Below, piece after piece: positions 56,264 through 64,000 of a DNA stretch of 64,000 bases. The notes below the pieces were generated by a model. The model did no database searches, was not told where the DNA came from, and saw only the letters and a list, made by a program, of their open reading frames with translations. Origin of the DNA: Cristatella mucedo (Eukaryota; Bryozoa; Phylactolaemata; Cristatellidae); assembly GCA_009760855.2 (NCBI GenBank), contig WPIO01000019.1:6247501-6311500 (forward strand). Reading direction: 5' to 3'. Position numbers and translations under genes: made by a program. How positions within the stretch are numbered: position 1 is the first letter of the stretch; every line of letters starts with the position of its first letter.

Positions 56264-56580
56264 ATGGAAATATTTTGTGAGAGATGATCTAAATCGTTTA
56301 GTGAACTTGAATACTTAGAGTCAGGTCATCCATTTTTCCAAAAGATTAAACGAAGGCCAAAGTTAAAGTACGAAATGCATTGCCATATCTGCGATTTAGA
56401 TAGTACAAAAACAGAATTCGATTGTGGTATTTTAAGAAACAACAAAATAATCATTTGTGCAGATTGTTATTACGCAAAAAATAAGTATTCTAAACAAAGA
56501 CCAACAAAGATATACTGTTTAGCAAAGAAACACAAAAAGGTGCTCCGAGTTTTTCTGTATTCATCATTGTTTATAACATA
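56264..56580 (+). pseudogene. Small zinc-ribbon-like protein, truncated
   Basis: An ATG at 56264 starts only 10 bp from the divergent integrase ATG. A TGA at 56285-56287 interrupts codon 8. The rest reads through EMHCHICDLDSTKTEFDCG and IIICADCYYAKNKYSKQR. CxxC pairs at C-x-x-C, C-x-x-C and C-x-x-C positions suggest zinc binding. The C-terminal end is cut by the LINE-A insertion at about 56578. A role in DNA or RNA binding is a guess. Confidence 0.5.
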
Positions 56581-58089
56581 ATAATAATATTGCACTTGAT
56601 AAAGCGCCCTCAGAGAACTTAATCTCTTTCTAGGCGCTTTATATTTGCTGCAAAGTGATACGCAATAGAATAGTAAGTAAAATCATGCTTGAAAAACAAA
56701 CAAAATGAATAACATGGTTAGGGGTTACATGCACTGGGTCAGCATGCAAATGTGGTTAGTGGCAGCATGAACAGTGTCAGCACGCATAAGCACATCGAGG
56801 ACGAATCACAAGGACCCACTAAATGCTGTCCTAAATAGGTATGTTTTTAAGTTTCTTTTAAATGTGGTCAGGTCAGGGGATGTTCTGATGCAGGTCGGGA
56901 GGGAGTTCCAGGCTGTGGGAGCATACGAGCTAAATGCACGGTCTCCAAAGGATTTAAGGTTTGTACGAGGTATTTCTAGACTGTTGGATTCCGAAAAGCG
57001 AGTGGTACGATGCTTTGCCTGATGGGGTAGTATATCTGAAAGATAGGCTGGAGCCATAGAATGAAGAGACCTAAAAGTGAGCGACAAAACCTTGAAGTCA
57101 ATCCGTTGCTTGACTGGTAACCAGTGCAGGTCGGCGAGAAGTGGAGTAATGTGGCAACTGCGACGCTCACGACAGACAAGCCTAGCTGCAGAGTTTTGCA
57201 CCAGCTGCAATCGCCTGATCGCACATGCTGGTAGGCCAGTAAGCAGTGAGTTGCAGAAGTCGAGACGAGATGTCACGAATGCATGGACCAACTTGGACGT
57301 GGTATCCTTATCCAAACAAGCCCTAATTTTAGCAATGTTATGAAGCTGAAAATAGGCTGATTTGACTGTGGAGCTGATGTGGTCGTCTAACGAGAGGTCG
57401 CTTTGGAATATGACACCTAGATTTCGAGCTGATGCAACTGGAGATATGCTGGCAGAGCCAATTTTGAAAGTCAGCCTTTCCAATTTCTGAATAACACTAG
57501 GTTTGCCCATAACTAGTAAGTTAGTTTTATCATCGTTTAGTTTTAGAAAATTTGCTGCCATCCATGATCGGATGTCATCAATGCATGCAGCAAGAGAGTT
57601 GAGAGAATTTGAGGTGCTCGAAGGCTGGGAGGGATCAAAGCAAAGGTACAACTGAGTGTCATCCGCATAGAAGTGAAAGCCTAGATTGTGCTTGGCAATC
57701 ACATCAGCGAGAGGGAGAGTATAAACGGTGAAAAGGACCGGACCTAGCACAGAGCCCTGAGGTACTCCATATTTTAGAGGTACTTCAGATGATCTTTGTC
57801 CATTCACGTCAACACTCTGGAGTCTCCCACTGAGATAGGACCTGAACCACTGCAGAGCAGTGCCAGTGATGCCCAGGCGAGATGAGAGGCGCTCTAGAAG
57901 AACTTTGTGATCGATGGTATCAAAAGCTGCCGAAAGATCGAGCAAAACAAGAAGAGACACTCTACCCATGTCTGCATTCTTAAGTAGGTCGTTGTATACC
58001 CGAAGCAATGCTGACTCTGTGGAGTGATTAGCTCTAAAGCCAGACTGGAACTTACTAGCAAGGTGTGAGGTTTCGATATACGAGTTCAT
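56578..58089 (-). mobile_element. LINE-A copy with an intact C-terminal half of ORF2
   Basis: It has the best-preserved LINE-A frame in the window: 427 codons open (58089 to 56806) covering RT and the C-terminal region. Motifs seen are LLDLSAAFDTIDHKVLLERL, YGVPQGSVLGP and FYADDTQLYL. The endonuclease and ORF1 are missing by 5' truncation. The 3' region ends in ATT-type repeats at 56578-56590. The open frame shows this is one of the youngest copies, and it lies inside the viral element. Confidence 0.92.
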
Positions 58090-58098
58090 GAATCAATA

Positions 58099-58239
58099 AT
58101 GCATATTGCAAAACTGTTCCCATTTGTAAAAGGTAAGCGTAAAGCAACTAAACTGAAAGAATTAATTGTCTTACTAGTTCACTTGTACATTTCAGGTACT
58201 TATGTAGCTAGTAAAAAGATTAACTTTCATATTTCCTAG
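58099..58239 (+). CDS. Short hypothetical frame downstream of the LINE
   Basis: 46 codons from ATG 58099 to TAG 58237-58239, with a hydrophobic middle (LKELIVLLVHLYISGTYVAS). It may be the displaced C-terminal end of the plus-strand gene cut at 56578, or chance. Its end overlaps the minus-strand fibre gene. Confidence 0.25.
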   Translation: MHIAKLFPFVKGKRKATKLKELIVLLVHLYISGTYVASKKINFHIS

Positions 58240-59050
58240 GTTATCAACATAATAGTATTCTATCGGAACTCTTGTAAAGTATGCATAGTACTTAAAATCT
58301 GTTCCAGTTGGTGAAGTATTTAAAGCTCGTATATCTCCAGATGCTATTGTCGTATCGCTGCTAGGTCTTAATTGTATACAGTTAGATGAACCAACTACCG
58401 TCGCACTTAATATCATAATAGGAGGTTTTTCTTATTTTTCCTAGAGTATGCAGTAGAAATATTAATAATAGAATTCATTGCCCAAGGATTAAATTTAAGA
58501 ACAACAACTTCTGTTATTTTTTAACTGTTTTATCAACATAGGATTTCGTTGCAGCATCTGAAGGATTAACAGGTTCAGCAACATTGATTATAGAGTTATT
58601 ATTCATATTTAAGCTTTTTGTAGCAGGAGAATTCTTCAATAACACATCTCGTTTCAATCCTCCATAAGTAACACAAAAATGATCAGGAAGAACTGTTGGT
58701 GTAGTAACACTAGAATTCTAGTATGTAGAAGTAATAGCAAAACTATTCATATTTAAATCTCCTGTCATTGTATCTCCAGATTTTTTAACATAATTAGATA
58801 GTTGACTTACATTAACAGCATCTTTCGGGTTAACTCCTGGAGCAAGATTTGTAACTGGTCTATTCTGCATATTAATAGAAGTACTACTATTTACAATAAA
58901 ATTAGCATCTGCATATGATTTTGTTACAGCATCACCATCACTCACAGGATCGCTCAAGTTAATAATTCTGTTACCATTTGCATCAAGGTCTGATAGAATA
59001 TAACCATTTATTATACTCACGTAGTCATCGCAATGATGTCGTCGACTCAT
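58192..59050 (-). pseudogene. Phage-tail-fibre-like repeat protein, broken
   Basis: The minus strand from ATG 59050 reads repeated units of the type NGNRIINLSDPVSDGDAVTK, NRPVTNLAPGVNPKDAVNVS, SGDTMTGDLNMN and, further on, NNSIINVAEPVNPSDAATKS. N-x-I-x-N-L-x-x-P-x-x-x-x-D-A-x-x-K and S-G-D-T-M-T-G-x-L-x-M are classic tail-fibre/adhesin shaft repeats of phages. Here they lie in an animal-genome viral element, where a host-attachment role is inferred. A TAG near 58718 and two later frameshifts break the gene; the last piece (58192-58416) is a globular-looking C-terminus. Confidence 0.7.
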
Positions 59051-59059
59051 CTATATAGT

Positions 59060-59394
59060 TACTAATTAAAATCTTCGATCAATCTTGCACTTCTTTAAAA
59101 ATTGGTACAATTCTAGCAAATCTACAAGGATCATCTTCTTCTACCACTTGGATCAAACATCTTCTTATATAATACTTTATATCCTAACCATTTGCTTTTT
59201 TATTATTAAATCTGCCATACTTGCTTATAATATTAAACTCAAAATCAAAATGCTTTTCATCTTTAAGCAATAGCATAAAAATTGGTTCTATAAGTGGCAT
59301 ATCAAACTCTGTTCTTGGTATTCTTACATTTCCAGCTGCTACATAATCTGACGGAGGTTCTTCACAGTTCAATCCAGGAACAAAAATCTTAAAC
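59060..59394 (-). pseudogene. Frame fragments following the nuclease gene
   Basis: A minus-strand frame at 59184-59372 (NVRIPRTEFDMPLIEPIFML, DEKHFDFEFNIISKYG) and a further out-of-frame piece to about 59060. They probably belong to the 3' end of the YqaJ-type nuclease gene after a frameshift near 59390, but could be a separate small gene. Confidence 0.4.
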
Positions 59395-59823
59395 TCAAGA
59401 GTAAAAGCATTCAGTAAGTTTTAAAACATGTAAACCTAATAAGCATTGTGCGTGATATTGTTTAGGTATAAAGTTATCAATAATATTCGTGCTCCATAAA
59501 CATTTTATATCTACTAAGGTACTGCCATCTATTATTCCATCAGGAGAATATCTGTATACACCATCACTACAAAAACAATCATTTGCAATATCAAGTTTTA
59601 CTTTAAGTTTCAGTTCTAAAAACTTTGCGGCAATAGGTTGAAATACTTTACCATATAACATTGGAGGAAATCTCAAACTAGAATCGTTAGCAATATATTT
59701 TTTTAGTTTTCTATTAACAATTAATTCTATACCAACTTCTGTCTGTTCTCCAAATACTAGATCATTTCCAAGCACTGAATAAACTTCCGAGCCTCCAATT
59801 TTCAAGACATTGATTTTTTCCAC
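59395..59823 (-). pseudogene. YqaJ-type viral exonuclease/recombinase (N-terminal and core part)
   Basis: 142 codons from ATG 59823. The PD-(D/E)XK fold motifs are in order: helix PPMLYGKVFQPIAAKFLELK, then YRYSPDGIIDG (catalytic Asp), STLVDIKCLWS (D-x-K) and IPKQYHAQCLLGLHVL (Q-x-x-x-Q helix). This order is typical of YqaJ/lambda-exonuclease proteins, which resect DNA ends for recombination. The usual Glu of the first helix (x-x-E-P-x-A) is Gln here. The frame ends soon after the core, and the usual C-terminal part seems to continue in another frame. Confidence 0.72.
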
Positions 59824-59971
59824 TCCTCTGAACCTTGTACAAAATCAAATTTTTTCATTATAGTTCTGTCTTAAATTTTTTTAAATGTCAGTTCCATCGT
59901 AAACAAATGTTCCTTGTAAATTTTGAACCATTGCCATTAGAAGTAAGTTCAGCACTGTTCTCACTAAAAGT

Positions 59972-61310
59972 TCAATAGTGAATCATAACACTTGTTTGTT
60001 CAGCACCAGCAGCAGCAGTAGGAATTTGAGAGTTAAACTCAACATTTACATCAAGTTTTGAAGTTACTCTTAAGGGTTTATCGTTATATTGCAGATCAAT
60101 TACAGGAATTGGATATAGCATCATCCATTCTGGATACGTCCCACCAACAGGTTCTGTAACTTCATTTAATCCTAGATTTTGCTTTCTAAACCTTGTAAAA
60201 TCTAGATAAGCAGTTGAGCATTTTCCATCCTTGAAGTAGCTACTCCTAAAGACAGCTGGATACTGATTCGATCCGTTAGCAAGTACAGTTAAATTTTTAA
60301 CATCGAAGTGATTATACGTGCCTGCATTCCCAGTATAGTTATAAAATTTATTAAAATTGTGTGCAGCAACAATCAACCATCTAACTTTATCAATTGTGTT
60401 TTGTACAGATAGACTTTTAGTAAATTGTAAACCTTAATTAAAGCTATTTATTGTAATGTTCTCATAACGTCTGACTCTGTAATTAAGTCAAATTTTTTTT
60501 TCTTTGCTTTTTAACTTGATATATCTGCAAGTTCTCTTTGAATACTATCTTTTGGAGTAACGCACGGAACCATCAATCTCATCTTTGGCATGTTAATTTT
60601 AAATCCAAGCCATTGCCCATCTCCAGCACCTCCTGTTACGTTTCTTGTTGTAATTGCATTGCCAGCAGCTCCAGCAGCAGATGGGCCAGTCATTATAGCA
60701 TCAAAATCGCTACCACCAACTCGTGTCATTTCAAGTGTAAATGGAACATTATAAAAAAAATGTATTCATATCCGCACAAAGTCCAGATAACCTTGAAAGA
60801 GGAAGTGAAATACTAAACGTTCCTACATTATCTGGAGCAACGCTTGCTAAAAATCTTCTGTACAGATAACCAATATTGTTAGCATCTGCTCCAGTTGCGG
60901 TTGGAACTGTATAGTCTCCACTTCCATTATATAAATCCTTAGTTGAACTTGCTTCATCTTTTTTCCAGCCAGTCGCAGGTCCTTCTGTTCGATTATAATC
61001 ATTTGGATAAGTAAGGTAACCAATAAGATTTGTTACAGTTCCAGGAGCCTGTTTATGAGAGTATGTTTCTATCTCTTCTGCTCCAAGTCTAATTCTCATC
61101 GAACTGAATAACCATGCTCCAGCATTATTAACAAGGCCAACACTTAAAGCTCTAGGAGGTGCAATGAATGCGGGATTTGCATTTTCAGTCTGTTGAACTT
61201 GTAACTGTCCTTCAAGCAGTAGAGAAGCATCAGACAACACATAACAGAGATGTTGCTCTCCAGGAACAGTAAATGTAACTAGCTTGTTTGCAGTATTATC
61301 AGTCTCACTT
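59972..61310 (-). pseudogene. Major capsid protein candidate (double jelly-roll type), broken
   Basis: Three frames in order on the minus strand (60749-61240 extended to about 61310, 60511-60729, 59972-60376) form one product. Landmarks are NPAFIAPPRALSVGLVNNAG, SSMRIRLGAEEIETY, then GQWLGFKINMPKMRLMVPC, and DLQYNDKPLRVTSKLDVNVE. The N-N-A-x-x-x-L-F-S segment followed by a strand with L-G-x-x-x-I recalls capsid proteins of Maverick-type elements. Frameshifts lie in a T-run near 60752-60760 and an A-run near 60495-60505, and a stop lies near 60437. The capsid protein would form the virion shell. Assignment is by pattern only; a structure prediction would settle it. Confidence 0.65.
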
Positions 61311-61632
61311 CCATTGTTTTGATAAAATTCTCTGTATTGTAATCTTTAATTTTATAATTGGGAAAACTAGGATCACCTAATTCGAGTATCGTGTCAATTG
61401 GTGCACTTGCCATTTCTTCTCTATATAAAAAAGTAAAAATGTATTTGTTATTCTGAATGTATAAGCCAGCACCAATTTTTTTCATGTATCCACCATATCC
61501 ATCAGGCCTTGGAGCAGGCATAATAGCAGGGACAGCAGATTTTTCTTTTATAACTCTTTCTATTTCTTTGTATGCCTTTGGATCGTTTTCTTTAAACGTT
61601 TCTGAATAATCTTCAGTCTCAGAGTCTTCCAT
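61279..61632 (-). CDS. Hypothetical protein upstream of and overlapping the capsid candidate
   Basis: 117 codons from ATG 61632. An acidic start (MEDSETEDYSETFKENDPKA) is followed by PRPDGYGGYMKKIGAGLYIQ. Its last part (MASAPIDTILELGDPSFPNY, from about 61411) could instead be the N-terminus of the capsid protein, separated from it by a one-base indel near 61310. Which reading is right cannot be decided here. Confidence 0.45.
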   Translation of the reverse strand: MEDSETEDYSETFKENDPKAYKEIERVIKEKSAVPAIMPAPRPDGYGGYMKKIGAGLYIQNNKYIFTFLYREEMASAPIDTILELGDPSFPNYKIKDYNTENFIKTMEVRLIILQTS

Positions 61633-61688
61633 CTTTCCTTTTTATTTCTTTCTGTTTTTTGGTTTAAGTTTGTCAAGCATTACTCGTT

Positions 61689-62040
61689 CTATCTCAAGAT
61701 CTCTTTCATCTTTTTATCGTAATCCTCCCTTTTTCGTTTCTCTAGTTCATTCTCATGTTCCCTCTTTCTTCTTTCTTCATCAGCTTTATCATCGATATCT
61801 CTACGTTTATTAGCGTATTCCTGGTCAATCTTTTCTTTCTTTGCTTGCAACTCAATTAATTTTCTAGCTTGATGCATTTCAATACCTTTATTAGCAATGT
61901 TCATACTAAGTCCAGTAAGTCCAGTGAGCACAGGCGCTGCTTTTCCAACACCATCAATAATCTTGTCAAGTACACCAGAACCACGATATTTTCCGCCAGT
62001 TATCCTACCATGACCAATTCTAGCATAGCTACCTATCCTA
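61689..62040 (-). pseudogene. Small capsid-associated protein candidate with adenain-type site and coiled coil
   Basis: The minus strand reads YARIGHGRITGGKYRG, a hydrophobic stretch (VLDKIIDGVGKAAPVLTGLT) and a long charged helix (KLIELQAKKEKIDQEYANKR onward). ITGG-K (about 61989-62003) fits the adenain consensus [MIL]-x-G-G-x. An N-terminal cleavage site followed by an amphipathic or hydrophobic segment is the layout of adenovirus pVI-like proteins. A stop and frame change just before YARIG (near 62035) leave no clear initiator. Confidence 0.45.
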
Positions 62041-62042
62041 TA

Positions 62043-62813
62043 TCATTTAGAAATTTCTATTGTAAATATAATAGCAGATATAAAATCTACATGATTTCTA
62101 TCTGGATCAGATAGGCCTATTTTAAGATTGCTGATCCAGTTCGTTCGACTGGGTATCAATAGCACATTTTTTAAGTGAATGTCGACTCTTTTTCCTGGAG
62201 TCAAATCATTAGTATTGATTATAAATAACGAAGAAGATTGATTGGCAGTCTTATTCTCAATATATTTCATGAATGGATTAACAAGATCGCAGTCAACACT
62301 TATAAATCTTCTACCATCTCTAAGATTGTTCCATGCTTTATATATTCCTACTGGATAAAAACTTTTATTTTCTGAGTTATAAATTGTTCCTTGTAGTTTT
62401 GAGTTAAAACCAAGAGTATCACTAATAAAATTATCATAATAAAATAGTACAACATACAGACCAAAAACTTACATTTTAATTATGTCATCAGTGTCAGCAC
62501 CAAATACTATTCCACCTCTAGATATTGGTAGGAAAAAGTTTCCAGAATTAAGCAGCACTCTGTTTAATCTAGTTACAATTCCAACACTATCTTAGTAGCC
62601 GGCAGGAATTGTTAAAAACTCTGGAAGTGGTGTTGATGCTTGTTTTTTGAAATACAGATCGTCATTAACATCCTTAACTATTTTATTGGTTGGCTTTTTT
62701 GAATAAGTAAATTCAATTCTTCGCAGCCCAACCTTATTAAATTCTGCTTCATTTATTGCTGGAACTAGAGTTTTTGAATCTGAACTAGTTGTCCCTGTTA
62801 TTCTTATAGACAT
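62043..62813 (-). pseudogene. Tandem paralogue 2 of an unknown, probably structural protein
   Basis: Starts MSIRITGTTSSDSKTLVP at 62813. A stop interrupts near 62594 and another near 62470, but later blocks (GGIVFGADTDDIIKM; SVDCDLVNPFMKYIEN; IINTNDLTPGKRVDIHLKN) align in order with those of the neighbour at 62821-63668. Length would be about 255 codons. Mostly beta-strand-like composition suggests a jelly-roll or similar virion protein; that is inference. Confidence 0.55.
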
Positions 62814-62820
62814 TCTTATA

Positions 62821-63668
62821 TTATTTTGAAATGATCATAGTAGCAACAACATCAGTAATAATACTAATTGGTTTCTCATTTTGATCTGTTAGATTTATTT
62901 TTATAGAACTTATTGCATTTATGTCTCCTCTTGTAGGAAGAAATAATACATTCGGAATATGCACATCTACTTTTTCTCCAGGATTTATATCATCAGTGTC
63001 TATTATATACAAAGATGATTTTTTAAAGAAGCCTTTTCTATATTCAACGTAATTCATTTCTGGATTAACAATATCACAATCAACACTTATCCATCTAACT
63101 CCAGAGTTGTCAGGCATTTGCATTTTATTCCAAGCCTTATAAGTGCCAGAGAAGTACATAGCTTTTTCTATAGCTTCATATGGTGTTCCACCAACCATAT
63201 CAACATCAAACGAACCCTGCTGATTTGAATTGAAACCAAGTGTGTCGCCAATCGAATAGATAGTTCCAGGTGCATTACTTCCGAGTATTACAATTTATTC
63301 ATTATAAACTTGCATGATTATTTTATCATCAGTATCGACACTAAATTGTATTCCACCAGTTGACGACCTACCTGAAACAACATATAAAGCACCTTCTGCT
63401 GATAGTGCAGTATTTAGAGCATTAACAATTGTATTGCTATCGTAATAACCAAGAGCAATCTAAATAGACGATTGTGAAGCTGTAAACTTGCTTTATGCCA
63501 AAGAAAATTATTTACATTAGAAGTAACATTAAGTACTATTTTGTTAGTATAAGTAAACTCAACTTATCGTAATCCTATTTTGTTATAACCAGAATCTGAT
63601 CCTAATAGGATTGGCGGAACTAGAGTTTTTGAATCTGAACTAGTAGTTCCAGTGATTCTTATAGATAT
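62821..63668 (-). pseudogene. Tandem paralogue 1 of the same protein
   Basis: It starts at 63668 with ATA where paralogue 2 has ATG, then SIRITGTTSSDSKTLVP. Stops lie near 63566, 63460 and 63297. The last 126 codons (62821-63198) are open: YKAWNKMQMPDNSGVRWISV, DCDIVNPEMNYVEYRKG, IIDTDDINPGEKVDVHIPNV and a C-terminal VVATMIISK. The gap to paralogue 2 is only 7 bases. Confidence 0.55.
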
Positions 63669-63690
63669 TATTATATTATAATTCAATAAT

Positions 63691-64000
63691 TTATATTACA
63701 ACAGTAATCTGCTGCGATCCCAAATCTAAAACTTTTAAATTTTTATCTTTAATAGTTATCAATATATCAGAAATAGAATCTCCAACAAGATTATGATATT
63801 CAAGAGTATTAGGTTCATATACCATTTGTTCCCAAGGGTAGAAATTATAAGCAAAACTTCTAAGAGCTTGTGTTTCATTATTATTTATATAACTAGTTCT
63901 ACTAGCAACTAAATTTCATTTTTATAAGAATCAAGTTTAGGTCAGAAACAAAAACTTCATTCTCTGAAGTAATTTTTTCTCCAGGATCTACAACTACTTG
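63691..64000 (-). pseudogene. Tandem paralogue 3, C-terminal part, diverged and cut by the window end
   Basis: Ends with TAA at 63693-63691. Minus-strand pieces VVVDPGEKITSENEVFVSDL (63920-64000) and SISDILITIKDKNLKVLDLG (63710-63790) align with the PGEKVDVHIPNV and AISSIKINLTDQN blocks of paralogue 1. The middle (NFYPWEQMVYEPNTLEYHN) is not shared. A frame change occurs near 63915. Confidence 0.45.

Larger units (their letters stand above)
53970..64000. mobile_element. Endogenous virus-like element, Maverick/Polinton or adintovirus-like (partial, decayed)
   Basis: This AT-rich block contains an rve-type integrase, a capsid candidate, a small capsid-like protein, a YqaJ-type nuclease and a tail-fibre-like protein, mostly on the minus strand. 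Integrase plus double-jelly-roll capsid is the signature of the Maverick/Polinton lineage. At least six reading frames are broken by stops or frameshifts and two LINEs have inserted, so it is a fossil. The left edge was placed by base composition; no terminal inverted repeat could be tested because the right end is outside the window. No DNA polymerase B, FtsK-type ATPase or adenain-type protease was seen here. Confidence 0.75.

Overview
The window is nuclear DNA from an animal, most likely an invertebrate; the phylum cannot be fixed from the sequence. Signs of this are spliced genes with GT-AG introns, a NACHT/WD-repeat protein, many CR1/L2-type LINE relics, tRNA-derived SINEs and very abundant CT/AG microsatellites. 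Host DNA is GC-rich with strong C/G third positions in exons. From about 53970 to the window end the sequence becomes AT-rich and holds a decayed virus-like element.

Positions 1-21379 (+) hold one large gene of the NWD1/NWD2 family. I could chain fifteen exons (221-21379) with matching intron phases into one open frame of 2005 residues. The order is an N-terminal low-complexity region, a TIR/DUF4062-like domain, a helical linker, a NACHT ATPase with an atypical P-loop, and C-terminal WD repeats. The 5' end lies outside the window. Introns carry SINEs, LINE tails, a 12-bp minisatellite and CT tracts placed directly before acceptors.

Positions 21380-49200 are gene-poor. They hold many fragments of one LINE family (called LINE-A here), pieces of a second (LINE-B), a SINE that shares the LINE-A 3' tail, a pogo/Tigger-like 490-bp remnant, two copies of an uncharacterised repetitive coding family, and long microsatellites. 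A possible terminal exon lies at 43338-43484.

Positions 49270-51164 (+) contain a TATA/initiator pair followed by three phase-compatible exons. These would encode a 226-residue secreted-type precursor whose four cysteines all lie in its last 26 residues. This is a prediction with no recognised homologue.

Positions 53970-64000 hold part of a Maverick/Polinton-lineage or adintovirus-like element. Recognisable parts are an integrase, a zinc-ribbon-like protein, a phage-tail-fibre-like repeat protein, a YqaJ-type nuclease, a double-jelly-roll-type major capsid candidate, a small capsid-like protein with an adenain-type cleavage motif, and three tandem paralogues of an unknown, probably structural, protein. 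It is broken by stops, frameshifts and two LINE insertions. Its right end, and any DNA polymerase, packaging ATPase or protease genes, would lie beyond the window.
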